Shown: positions 15,796-23,554 of the stretch, one piece after another | Numbering within the stretch: position 1 is the first letter of the stretch | Layout of the letters: each line of letters begins with the position of its first letter | NCBI RefSeq assembly: GCF_900188435.1 | Contig: NZ_FYFA01000002.1 | Span: forward strand, 372,001-436,000 | Source of the DNA: Marinobacter sp. es.048 | GTDB lineage: Bacteria > Pseudomonadota > Gammaproteobacteria > Pseudomonadales > Oleiphilaceae | Length of the DNA stretch: 64,000 nucleotides | Reading direction: 5' to 3' | Position numbers and translations under genes: made by a program | Notes under the pieces: model-generated | Databases searched by the model: none | Told to the model about the DNA's origin: nothing | What the model saw: the letters and a program-made list of their open reading frames with translations, nothing else

Positions 15796-17058
15796 ATGTC
15801 TTTTTCCAAACCCGAGTCTGCAACAGTTCACAGACACCACGATGTTGTCATTATTGGTGCGGGAGCAGGCGGCATTGCGACCGCATCCAGCCTGCTAAAA
15901 CGCCAGGGCGACCTGGATATCGCGGTTATTGATCCCCGCGAAACTCACGATTATCAGCCAGGCTGGACCATGGTCGGCGGTGGCGTTTTTTCTGCTGAAA
16001 GCACTCGTCGAACGGCAGAATCGGTCATACCGAAGAGCTGCAGCTGGTATCAGGCCTCTGCCAAATTCGTTCAACCCAACACACAAACAGTCTTGCTTTC
16101 GGACGGTAACTCCGTCGGTTACAGTCGCCTGGTTATCGCACCCGGCCTGGTTCTCAACTGGGGCGCCATTGAAGGCCTTGAGGACACCCTTGGTCAACAC
16201 GGTGTCACCTCTAACTACCGTTATGATCTCGCTCCCTATACCTGGTCGTTGGTGCAAGAGCTGGAGAAAGGTAACGCTGTTTTCGTTCAGCCGCCGATGC
16301 CCATCAAATGCGCCGGTGCACCACAGAAGGCCATGTATTTGTCGGCGGATCACTGGCGCCGTAACCATCGATTGGACAGTATCAAAGTTTCTTATCGTTC
16401 GGCCGGGAAGGTACTTTTTGGTGTCGAGGACTACGTCCCCGAGCTACAACGATACATCGACCTTTACGGGATCGATCTTTGCTTTGACGAGCGGTTACTG
16501 AGCGTTGATGGCCCGAACCGAATTGCCCGATTCCTGAAAACTACCGCCCAAGAACAGCGCCAAATCGAGGTTCCGTTCGACATGCTCCATGTTGTACCTC
16601 CTCAATGTGCTCCCTCGTTTATCGAGCAATCAGGTCTGGCGAATCCAGAAGGCTGGTTAGACCTCGATTCGGAAACACTTCAGCATAAACGGTTTCCGAC
16701 GATTTTCGGCCTCGGAGACGCAAGCGGCACACCCAATTCCAAGACCATGGCGGCAGTGAGAAAACAAGCGCCGGTTGTTGCCCAGAATCTGGTGAATTCT
16801 CTTCATGATCGCCCGCTAACTGCTGCTTACCTCGGTTATGGGTCCTGCCCGCTGACCGTTGAGAGGGGACGCATTGTTCTGGCGGAATTTGGCTACGGTG
16901 GCACGCTCCAGCCCAGCTTTCCCAAATGGATCAATGACGGCACCAAGGCGACCAGGATGGCGTGGTTTCTGAAAGCCAAACAGCTTCCCTGGCTGTATTG
17001 GAACGGGATGCTCAAGGGTCGCGAATGGATGGCTAAACCAGCCATCCGTGAAGCTTAA
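15796..17058 (+). CDS. sqr: Sulfide:quinone oxidoreductase
   Basis: A 420-residue flavoprotein. GAGAGG at 21 to 26 is the FAD-binding loop, PIKCAGAPQK holds Cys172 and GYGSCPLTVERG holds Cys351, matching the two redox cysteines of type II SQR such as the human mitochondrial enzyme; a third cysteine is Cys271 in PPQCAPS. SQR oxidises sulfide at the membrane surface, passes electrons to quinone and releases the sulfur as persulfide to an acceptor. No signal peptide is present, as expected for a peripheral membrane protein. It lies between the persulfide dioxygenase pair and SulP, with 12 bases to the next gene, giving a sulfide-to-sulfite pathway. Confidence 0.9.
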   Translation: MSFSKPESATVHRHHDVVIIGAGAGGIATASSLLKRQGDLDIAVIDPRETHDYQPGWTMVGGGVFSAESTRRTAESVIPKSCSWYQASAKFVQPNTQTVLLSDGNSVGYSRLVIAPGLVLNWGAIEGLEDTLGQHGVTSNYRYDLAPYTWSLVQELEKGNAVFVQPPMPIKCAGAPQKAMYLSADHWRRNHRLDSIKVSYRSAGKVLFGVEDYVPELQRYIDLYGIDLCFDERLLSVDGPNRIARFLKTTAQEQRQIEVPFDMLHVVPPQCAPSFIEQSGLANPEGWLDLDSETLQHKRFPTIFGLGDASGTPNSKTMAAVRKQAPVVAQNLVNSLHDRPLTAAYLGYGSCPLTVERGRIVLAEFGYGGTLQPSFPKWINDGTKATRMAWFLKAKQLPWLYWNGMLKGREWMAKPAIREA

Positions 17059-17070
17059 GGGAGGTAAACT

Positions 17071-18831
17071 GTGAAAAATCCTGGTGCCTACCTGCCAATC
17101 ATCAACTGGCTGAAAGGGTATCGTGCAGATGTGTTGATCAGCGATGGCCTTGCGGCGATCATCGTAACGCTCATGCTCGTCCCTCAGGCCCTGGCCTATG
17201 CCCTGTTGGCTGGATTGCCACCCGAGGTTGGCCTCTATGCCAGCATGATTCCCCTCGTGGTCTATGCTGTATTTGGAACCAGCGCAACCCTCGCGGTGGG
17301 CCCCGTGGCGGTCGCGTCTCTTATGACAGCTTCAGCGCTCGGAGGAATTGCGGCAGTTGGATCGCCCGAATACGTTGGAGCGGCATTGGTTCTGGCCACG
17401 CTATCCGGACTGATCCTTTTTGCCATGGGCCTGTTGAGGCTCGGGTTCCTGGCCAACTTTCTGAGTCATCCGGTGATTTCCGGTTTTGTAACGGCATCAG
17501 GCATCCTCATTGCCGGTAGTCAGCTTGGCCACATTCTGGGCATCCAGGGTGGCGGGCATAATCTCATTGAAATGGTGAGCGGTCTGCTGACAGATTTGCC
17601 TGCAACCAACCCTACAACGCTGGCAATCGGCGGAGGCACTCTGCTCTATCTCTTCCTTTGCCGGAAATACCTCAAGCGCACTCTCTCGGGGTTCGGCATG
17701 TCCACGCGGGCTGCGGATTTGATTGCGAAAGCGGCACCTGTTTCTGCCGTTATCGTAACGACCGCCCTGGCCTGGCAATTCAAACTCGGGAGTGCCGGTG
17801 TAAACCTGGTTGGCAAGGTGCCAAGCGGGCTTCCCGAAATCAGCCTCCCGCCGCTGGAATTCGAAATCTGGACCACGCTGGTTCCGGCCGCCATTTTGAT
17901 CAGCCTGGTCGGGTTTGTGGAATCTGTTTCCGTCGCGCAGACGTTGGCCGCAAAAAGACGCCAGCGAATTGATCCTAACTCCGAGCTGATTGCACTGGGA
18001 TTGGCTAATGTGGGTGCGGGCGTCAGCGGTGGCTCGCCGGTTTCCGGTGGTTTTTCACGTTCTGTGGTGAACTTTGAGGCGGGTGCACAAACACCGCTGG
18101 CCGGCATGTTCACGGCTATCGGCATCGCCCTGGCTACCCTGACGCTCACGGGTGTGCTCGCTTTCCTGCCCAAGGCGACGCTGGCAGCCACCATCATGAT
18201 TGCGGTGAGCACCCTGATTGACTTCGGGGCTATCCGTCGAACCTTTGACTACTCGAAAGCCGACTTTGTGGCGATGTTCGCAACGATCCTGCTCACTCTG
18301 GTTGAAGGGGTTGAAGCCGGCATCCTTGCCGGTGTCGGGCTCTCTATTGGCCTGTACCTGTATCGTACCAGCCGCCCGCACAGTGCCGTGGTTGGTCTTG
18401 TGCCAGGTACCGAACATTTCCGGAATGTTCAGCGCCACAAGGTCGAGACGGACGATGAAACGGTTGTTCTTCGTGTCGATGAAAGTCTTTACTTCGCTAA
18501 TGCCCGCTATCTAGAAGAAACCATTCTGGAGCTCATTGCCAACAATCCAGCAATGAAAAATCTGGTCCTCACGTGCCAGGCCGTGAACGTGATTGACGCA
18601 TCCGCTCTGGAGAGCCTGGAGGCAATCAACAAACGGATGAAGGACTCGGGCATCGTACTTCACCTTGCTGAAGTAAAGGGGCCGGTTATGGACAGCCTGA
18701 ACCGAACGCATTTCTGCGAAGAGTTGTCTGGACAGATCTTTATGAGTACATACCACGCGTGGAAAGCACTCGCCAATTCACCATATTTGGGTCGAGACAA
18801 GCTAAACGTCGCTGCAACCTCAACCCAATAG
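17071..18831 (+). CDS. SulP family inorganic anion transporter
   Basis: A 586-residue membrane protein with the SulP layout: about 12 to 14 helices over residues 20 to 430 and a C-terminal cytosolic STAS domain near residues 455 to 560. VPQALAYALLAGLPPEVGLYAS near 40 to 60 is the family signature. SulP proteins move sulfate, bicarbonate or other anions. Placed 12 bases after sqr with a good ribosome-binding site (GGGAGG), it is likely to export sulfite or sulfate made by the persulfide pathway or to import sulfur oxyanions; direction and substrate are inferences. Confidence 0.9.
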   Translation: MKNPGAYLPIINWLKGYRADVLISDGLAAIIVTLMLVPQALAYALLAGLPPEVGLYASMIPLVVYAVFGTSATLAVGPVAVASLMTASALGGIAAVGSPEYVGAALVLATLSGLILFAMGLLRLGFLANFLSHPVISGFVTASGILIAGSQLGHILGIQGGGHNLIEMVSGLLTDLPATNPTTLAIGGGTLLYLFLCRKYLKRTLSGFGMSTRAADLIAKAAPVSAVIVTTALAWQFKLGSAGVNLVGKVPSGLPEISLPPLEFEIWTTLVPAAILISLVGFVESVSVAQTLAAKRRQRIDPNSELIALGLANVGAGVSGGSPVSGGFSRSVVNFEAGAQTPLAGMFTAIGIALATLTLTGVLAFLPKATLAATIMIAVSTLIDFGAIRRTFDYSKADFVAMFATILLTLVEGVEAGILAGVGLSIGLYLYRTSRPHSAVVGLVPGTEHFRNVQRHKVETDDETVVLRVDESLYFANARYLEETILELIANNPAMKNLVLTCQAVNVIDASALESLEAINKRMKDSGIVLHLAEVKGPVMDSLNRTHFCEELSGQIFMSTYHAWKALANSPYLGRDKLNVAATSTQ

Positions 18832-18865
18832 TCTGACCACCTATGTGTCTACTGGAGTACCCGCA

Positions 18866-20299
18866 ATGGAATTAGATCCCCTGATTCTTTCAAGAATCCA
18901 GTTCGCGTTTGTCGTATCGTTTCACGCTATTTTTCCAGTGTTCACCATCGGCCTTGCTTCCTACATCGCGGTACTCGAAGGCCTGGCCTTCAAAACCGAG
19001 AATCCGGTGTGGGTGAAGCTCTCTGCCTTCTGGACCAAAGTATTCGCGGTGGTGTTCGGCATGGGGGTGGTGTCTGGCATCGTGATGTCGTTCCAGTTCG
19101 GAACCAACTGGAGTAACTTCGCCCAGGCCTCTGCCAACTTCCTTGGCCCTGTTCTGAGTTATGAGGTGGTGACGGCTTTCTTCCTTGAAGCGGCATTCCT
19201 CGGCGTGCTCCTGTTCGGTCGCGACAAGGTGCCTGCAGGTGTTCACCTGTTTGCCGCTATCATGGTTGCAACCGGCACCTTCATTTCGTCGTTCTGGATT
19301 CTCTCGGCCAATAGTTGGATGCAGACTCCGGCTGGCACCGAGCTCCGTGATGGGGTGTTCTATGTGACTTCCTGGAGCGAGGCTCTGTTTAACCCTTCAT
19401 TCCCCTATCGTTTTGCCCACATGGGTCTGGCATCTTTCCTGACTGGCGGCTTCGTGGTGGCCGGTGTGAGCGCCTGGTACTTGCTTCGCGGACGGGAGGT
19501 TGAGGCGAACAAGAAAGCCTTGTCCATGTGCCTGTGGCTGCTGCTGTTCATTGCCCCCGCCCAGGCAGTACTGGGTGATTTCCACGGCCTGAACACTCTG
19601 GAACATCAGCCCACCAAAGTGGCCGCAATGGAGGGTAACTGGGAAACGTCCCGCAATGTGCCGTTGTTGCTGTTTGCCATTCCCGACCAGGAAAACCAGC
19701 GAAACCTTTTCGAAATTGGTATTCCCAGCCTGGCCAGTTTCATCCTGACCCACGAATGGGATGGTGAGGTGCCGGGCGTGAGCGCCGTTCCTGTGGAAGA
19801 ACAGCCACCCGTGGCGATCGTGTTCTGGTCCTTCCGGATCATGGTCGGCATTGGCTTTCTGATGATTGCCTTTGCAGTCGCCGGCCTGGTCCTGCGTGCC
19901 GGCGGTCGGTACTGGCGCACCAACTGGTTCCTGCAGGGCATGCGTTTTATGAGCATTGCCCCCTTCTTCGCGGTGCTGACCGGCTGGTTTGTAACCGAGG
20001 TGGGCCGGGCGCCCTGGCTGGTCTACGGCCAGATGACTCAGGCAGAGGCCCTGACCCCGTCCCTGACCGGCGGTATGGCTCTGTTCACACTCATCGGCTA
20101 TGTCGTGGTGTACGCTCTGGTGTTCTCCGCCGGCGTGTACTATCTGATGCGAGTACTCTACGTCGGTCTTGAGGATCGTCACGACGAAGATGAGCACGAA
20201 GCGGAACGTCCCAAGCGACCCTTCTCTGCCGCTCATGTACCTCTCGAACCAGAAGAGAACGAAATTCCAGGTAACACCACGGGACAGGGAGCGCACTGA
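18866..20299 (+). CDS. cioA: Cytochrome bd (CIO-type) oxidase subunit I
   Basis: A 477-residue subunit I of a cytochrome bd quinol oxidase. RIQFAFVVSFHAIFP holds the haem ligand His20, and GDFHGLNTLEHQPTKVAAMEG is the conserved region around the second ligand. The short loop after the Q-binding region and the SRIQF and IGLASYIAVLEG sequences place it with the cyanide-insensitive oxidases (CioA) rather than E. coli CydA. ATG 18866 has GGAG 10 bases upstream; the frame begins 7 codons earlier at a GTG. CIO oxidases tolerate cyanide and sulfide, which fits the position after sqr and SulP. Confidence 0.92.
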   Translation: MELDPLILSRIQFAFVVSFHAIFPVFTIGLASYIAVLEGLAFKTENPVWVKLSAFWTKVFAVVFGMGVVSGIVMSFQFGTNWSNFAQASANFLGPVLSYEVVTAFFLEAAFLGVLLFGRDKVPAGVHLFAAIMVATGTFISSFWILSANSWMQTPAGTELRDGVFYVTSWSEALFNPSFPYRFAHMGLASFLTGGFVVAGVSAWYLLRGREVEANKKALSMCLWLLLFIAPAQAVLGDFHGLNTLEHQPTKVAAMEGNWETSRNVPLLLFAIPDQENQRNLFEIGIPSLASFILTHEWDGEVPGVSAVPVEEQPPVAIVFWSFRIMVGIGFLMIAFAVAGLVLRAGGRYWRTNWFLQGMRFMSIAPFFAVLTGWFVTEVGRAPWLVYGQMTQAEALTPSLTGGMALFTLIGYVVVYALVFSAGVYYLMRVLYVGLEDRHDEDEHEAERPKRPFSAAHVPLEPEENEIPGNTTGQGAH

Positions 20300-20301
20300 C
20301 T

Positions 20302-21303
20302 ATGGAACTTTTCGATCTGCCCCTTATCTGGGCCTTCATTATCGGCTTCGGCATCATCATGTATGTGCTGATGGACGGATTCGACCTGGGCGTGGGGATT
20401 CTTTTCCCCTTCGCCCCGAACGAGGAAAGCCGGGACACCATGATGAACTCGGTGGCCCCGGTGTGGGACGGTAACGAAACCTGGCTGGTGCTCGGTGGCG
20501 CCGGCCTTCTGGCGGCCTTCCCGATGGTGTATTCCATCTTCCTGCCCGCACTCTATATTGGTGTGTTCCTGCTGCTGGCCGGGCTGATTTTCCGGGGCGT
20601 GGCGTTCGAGTTCCGGTTCAAGGCCCGGACTTCCCGGTATCTTTGGAATTGGGCCTTTGCCGGCGGTTCTACCGTCGCCTCCTTCGCCCAGGGTGCCGTA
20701 GTTGGTGCGTACATCCAGGGATTTGAAACCGCCAACGGAGTCTACGTCGGCGGCGCGTTGGACTGGCTCACGCCGTTCACGGTGCTGACGGGCCTGGGCA
20801 TGCTGGCCGGCTACGCCCTGCTGGGTTCCACCTGGCTGATCATGAAAACCGAGGGTTATCTGCAGCAGTGGGCCTACAAGATCACCCTGCCGCTACTTCT
20901 CGCTGTTCTTGTGGTCTTCGGCATCATTGGCGTCTGGACGCCCTTTGTGGATGACATGGTTCGTGAGCGCTGGTTCTCCAACCTGAGCATTATCTGGGTT
21001 CTGCCGGTTCTGACATTGCTGTGCGCTATCCAGATCTATCGTTCGGTTCGTGATCGCCGGGACGGCATGCCGTTCGTGGCCACCATGGGGCTGTTCATCA
21101 CCACCTACTTCGGCCTGGTGGTCAGCCGTTGGCCGTATGTGGTGCCGCCGGAATACACGCTCTGGGAGGCCGCCTCCGCCTATGAATCCCAGCTGTTCCT
21201 GCTGTTGGGGCTGCTGTTCGTGATCCCGATCGTGCTGGCCTACACTGCGTGGACCTACTGGGTCTTCCGGGGCAAGGTCCGCGCCGGCGAGGGTTACCAC
21301 TGA
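20302..21303 (+). CDS. cioB: Cytochrome bd (CIO-type) oxidase subunit II
   Basis: A 333-residue subunit II with about eight membrane helices. MYVLMDGFDLGVGILFPF near residues 14 to 31 and VWDGNETWLVLGG near 54 to 66 are family hallmarks. It starts 2 bases after the cioA stop. Together the two subunits reduce oxygen to water with quinol and without proton pumping. No small third subunit (CydX-like) is apparent after it, as is common in CIO operons. It ends the sulfur and respiration island on the plus strand. Confidence 0.92.
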   Translation: MELFDLPLIWAFIIGFGIIMYVLMDGFDLGVGILFPFAPNEESRDTMMNSVAPVWDGNETWLVLGGAGLLAAFPMVYSIFLPALYIGVFLLLAGLIFRGVAFEFRFKARTSRYLWNWAFAGGSTVASFAQGAVVGAYIQGFETANGVYVGGALDWLTPFTVLTGLGMLAGYALLGSTWLIMKTEGYLQQWAYKITLPLLLAVLVVFGIIGVWTPFVDDMVRERWFSNLSIIWVLPVLTLLCAIQIYRSVRDRRDGMPFVATMGLFITTYFGLVVSRWPYVVPPEYTLWEAASAYESQLFLLLGLLFVIPIVLAYTAWTYWVFRGKVRAGEGYH

Positions 21304-21329
21304 TGAGGCCTAAAGATTAAATTTACTGC

Positions 21330-21350
21330 GATTCGTCAAAACATCGAATC
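21330..21350. repeat. Short inverted repeat upstream of cupin gene
   Basis: GATTCG and CGAATC arms separated by 9 bases lie in the 73-base gap between cioB and the cupin gene. It could be an operator or a weak hairpin; no T-run follows. Confidence 0.3.
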
Positions 21351-21376
21351 ATCAATCTCAATCGGGAGCCAAAATC

Positions 21377-21757
21377 ATGAAAGAAACTAAACAAACCACT
21401 CTTCCTATCTTGGAAATGGCAAAGGAAAACGAAGAATTCCGGCAGGTACTTTGGACAGGAGAAAAGACTCAACTCGTACTGATGGCAATCCCGTCGGGAG
21501 GAGAAATCGGTGGAGAAGTTCACGAGGGGCATGACCAACTACTTTACTTTGTTGAGGGCAACGGCGAAGCAAACATCGGAGAAACGAAGGTGGATGTGAA
21601 AACTGGTGATGTCAGCATCGTGCCGTCCGGGGTTTACCACAATTTCCGCAACACAGGCAGTGAAATGCTCAAGCTCTATACGACCTACTGCCCTCCTGAA
21701 CATGCGCCAGGAACTGAGCATGAAACCAAAGGGGAGGCGGATGCAGAGGAGTCGTAG
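21377..21757 (+). CDS. Single-domain cupin protein
   Basis: A 126-residue cupin. The first motif includes His49, His52 and Glu60 (VHEGHDQLLYFVEG) and the second includes His88 (PSGVYHNF), together a plausible metal site. The acidic C-terminal tail is not conserved in cupins. RBS GGGAGC lies 8 bases before the ATG. Small cupins of this type are often annotated as mannose-6-phosphate isomerase-like, but the sequence gives no substrate. Its low-G+C, AAA-rich codon use differs from the neighbouring cio genes. Confidence 0.82.
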   Translation: MKETKQTTLPILEMAKENEEFRQVLWTGEKTQLVLMAIPSGGEIGGEVHEGHDQLLYFVEGNGEANIGETKVDVKTGDVSIVPSGVYHNFRNTGSEMLKLYTTYCPPEHAPGTEHETKGEADAEES

Positions 21758-21772
21758 CTGACCGTCCAATAC

Positions 21773-21820
21773 AAAACCCCAGCAATGCTGGGGTTTCGTA
21801 TTGGCGGAGAGGGAGGGATT
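21773..21820. repeat. Direct repeat, copy 1: terminator plus tRNA-Ser 3' end
   Basis: These 48 bases are identical to 21945-21992. They contain the terminator hairpin AAACCCCAGC-AAT-GCTGGGGTTT (21774-21796) and, at 21802-21820, the last 19 bases of tRNA-Ser including CCA on the minus strand. On the minus strand the hairpin is followed by T residues. Confidence 0.9.
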
Positions 21821-21908
21821 ATTCGGGCCTTCGGCCCTCACCCCTTCGGGGCCGTCGTCGCTTTGCTCCGACGTTCCTCAGCCTGCTTCGCAGGCTTCGG
21901 TCGAACCC
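21802..21908 (-). pseudogene. tRNA-Ser T-arm/acceptor remnant with 80-base structured insert
   Basis: On the minus strand GGGTTCGA (21901-21908) matches the 5' half of the tRNA-Ser T-arm and the final 19 bases at 21802-21820 match the T-arm 3' half, acceptor strand and CCA. Between them, exactly inside the T-loop, lie 80 bases (21821-21900) made of hairpins: GGGCC-TTC-GGCCC, CCCC-TTC-GGGG, a weaker GTCG/CGAC stem and GCCTGC-TTC-GCAGGC. No D-arm or anticodon arm is present, so it is not a functional tRNA. Confidence 0.7.
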
Positions 21909-21942
21909 GCGAGGGTTCTTTCTACCCTTCCAATCGGCCAAT

Positions 21943-21968
21943 AAAAAACCCCAGCAATGCTGGGGTTT
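21943..21968 (-). terminator. Rho-independent terminator of tRNA-Ser
   Basis: A 10-bp perfect stem AAACCCCAGC / GCTGGGGTTT with a 3-base loop is followed on the minus strand by TTTTTT, six bases beyond the tRNA 3' end. An identical hairpin recurs 172 bases further left. Confidence 0.9.
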
Positions 21969-21973
21969 CGTAT

Positions 21974-22064
21974 TGGCGGAGAGGGAGGGATTCGAACCCT
22001 CGAAACGCTATTAACGTTTACACACTTTCCAGGCGTGCGCCTTCAGCCACTCGGCCACCTCTCC
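21974..22064 (-). tRNA. tRNA-Ser (anticodon GGA)
   Basis: A 91-base class II tRNA with encoded CCA. The acceptor GGAGAGG pairs with CCTCTCC, the D-arm reads GCCGAGTGGCTGAAGGC, the anticodon loop is CTGGAAA with anticodon GGA, there is a long variable arm (GTAAACGTTAATAGCGTTTC) and the T-arm is GAGGG-TTCGAAT-CCCTC. It reads UCC and UCU serine codons. A near-consensus promoter lies upstream and a strong terminator follows. Confidence 0.97.
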
Positions 22065-22112
22065 AATAAACTGTTTCAAATCAGCAACGTCGTCGCTCAT
22101 TTGAGGGCGCAA

Positions 22113-22141
22113 ACTTTAATGGTTTTACGGCCGCTTGGCAA
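22113..22141 (-). promoter_or_regulatory. Sigma-70 promoter of tRNA-Ser
   Basis: On the minus strand TTGCCA and TAAAGT are spaced 17 bases apart and are followed by a GCGCCC discriminator typical of stringently controlled stable-RNA promoters. Transcription would start about 40 bases before the tRNA. Confidence 0.75.
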
Positions 22142-22269
22142 CTCCCCCGGGGAAAATCGTCAAAAAAATTCGGGCGATACCGGTTTTCTCTTTAACGGTT
22201 GGGCAGATTCAGGGCTATCGTTAGTACAAGGCTGAGTATAATGATCGGTTTTGCGGGGAGAAAATAACA

Positions 22270-22800
22270 ATGCTGATGAAAGCCGAACAATCGACTTTGC
22301 TGCTCATCGATGTTCAGGAAAAGCTGATGCCGGCCATAAGCCACGGCGAAGACGTGATAGACAGTTGCATCGTTCTCGCCACCATTGCCGGGCTTATGGA
22401 GGTTCCTGTGCTGGGTACCGAACAGTTGCCGGACAAGCTTGGGCACAACGTGGAGGCGGTTCGAGAGCTGTGTAACCAGACTCTCGCCAAGCATCATTTT
22501 GATGCCTGCCCGGATGGCCTCGTTGACCAGTTGCCCGAGGGCCGACAGCACATTGTGATAGGGGGATGCGAGACCCATGTCTGTATGATGCAGACGGCAC
22601 TGAGCCTGGTTGATGCCGGCTACAAGGTCTGGGTGGTGGCGGATGCCACCGGGTCCCGTAACGAATTTGATCGCGATGTAGCGCTGGATCGCTTGAGCGA
22701 AAGCGGCGCCCGGATCGTAACGCTTGAGATGGTGGCGTTCGAGTGGATGCGCCACTGCAAGCATCCGCAGTTCCGGAACATCCAGGCCCTGATTAAATAG
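22270..22800 (+). CDS. Isochorismatase-like cysteine hydrolase
   Basis: A 176-residue cytosolic hydrolase of the isochorismatase superfamily. The catalytic triad can be placed as Asp14 (LLIDVQEK), Lys74 (LAKHHF) and Cys105 (ETHVCMMQTA). The closest general type is the YcaC / ISOC-like group, whose substrates are largely unknown. GGGGAG lies about 9 bases before the ATG; a second in-frame ATG two codons later is possible. It stands alone on the plus strand between the tRNA and the ChrR-like cupin gene. Confidence 0.87.
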   Translation: MLMKAEQSTLLLIDVQEKLMPAISHGEDVIDSCIVLATIAGLMEVPVLGTEQLPDKLGHNVEAVRELCNQTLAKHHFDACPDGLVDQLPEGRQHIVIGGCETHVCMMQTALSLVDAGYKVWVVADATGSRNEFDRDVALDRLSESGARIVTLEMVAFEWMRHCKHPQFRNIQALIK

Positions 22801-22866
22801 AGGCATCCGCTGGGCTGGTGCCCGCGTAATTAGACACTCCAATCACAGCTGGTTTTGAGGTTCGCA

Positions 22867-23526
22867 ATGCTCAACATGGACTTTTCCAAGAAGGTCATCA
22901 TCCGCACCGAAGAGCAGGAGTGGGTTACCAGCCCTGCCGGCGGGGTTCTGAGGAAGCCCCTTGCCCGTGAGGAAGCGGAGCGTGGTCATGCTACCAGTGT
23001 GGTCCGGTACGAGCCTGGCGCGTCCTTCAATCGACATGAGCATCCCCTGGGCGAGGAGATCCTGGTTCTGGACGGGGTATTTTCCGACGAGACCGGCGAC
23101 TACCCGGCCGGCACCTACTTGCGTAATCCGCCAGGCAGCGGGCACGCTCCGTACAGCAAGGAGGGCTGCACCTTGTTGGTCAAGCTCCATCAGTTCGATG
23201 AGCGTGATAAGGCAACGGTATGCATCGACACAAAGCATACGGCTTGGCTACCAGGTATTGGCGGTCTTGAGGTGATGCCATTGCATGAGTTCGAGCACGA
23301 ACATGTGGCCCTGGTGAAATGGCCGGCCAACGAAGTTTTTCAGCCTCATCGGCACTTCGGAGGTGAGGAAATTTTCGTGCTGTCCGGAGAATTCTGCGAC
23401 GAGCATGGCCGCTACCCCGCCGGCACCTGGATTCGCAGCCCGCATTTGAGTCAGCATCATCCATTCGTGGATCAGGAAACAATCATCTGGGTAAAAACCG
23501 GTCATCTACCGATCGAGGCGAAATAA
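22867..23526 (+). CDS. ChrR-like double-cupin protein
   Basis: A 219-residue protein with two repeated cupin domains. The first has ASFNRHEHPLGEEILVLDG, the second has VFQPHRHFGGEEIFVLSGEF; both repeat the histidine-rich metal-binding pattern, and each is followed by a DYPAGTYLRNP- or RYPAGTWIRSP-like segment. This is the cupin fold seen in the C-terminal domain of the anti-sigma factor ChrR, but no N-terminal zinc anti-sigma domain and no sigma factor gene are present. ATG 22867 is preceded by GAGG 6 bases upstream. A role in sensing or binding small metabolites or metals is possible; no substrate is evident. Confidence 0.78.
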   Translation: MLNMDFSKKVIIRTEEQEWVTSPAGGVLRKPLAREEAERGHATSVVRYEPGASFNRHEHPLGEEILVLDGVFSDETGDYPAGTYLRNPPGSGHAPYSKEGCTLLVKLHQFDERDKATVCIDTKHTAWLPGIGGLEVMPLHEFEHEHVALVKWPANEVFQPHRHFGGEEIFVLSGEFCDEHGRYPAGTWIRSPHLSQHHPFVDQETIIWVKTGHLPIEAK

Positions 23527-23548
23527 AAAAGGGCCCCGAAGGGCCCTG
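23524..23548 (-). terminator. Rho-independent terminator after DUF7352-like gene
   Basis: On the minus strand AGGGCCC-TTCG-GGGCCCT is followed by six T residues. It ends the DUF7352-like gene and overlaps the stop of the convergent cupin gene. Confidence 0.85.
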
Positions 23549-23554
23549 AAGTGG

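Noticed and set aside
15796..17058. NADH dehydrogenase type II as an alternative call
   Set aside because: The paired cysteines in PIKCAGAPQK and GYGSCPLTV are specific to SQR.
21802..21920. Second complete tRNA-Ser gene
   Set aside because: Only the T-arm and acceptor end are present and the T-loop is interrupted by 80 bases.
21785..22069. Small open frames across the tRNA-Ser region
   Set aside because: They cover the tRNA, its terminator and the repeat, so a protein-coding role is very unlikely.
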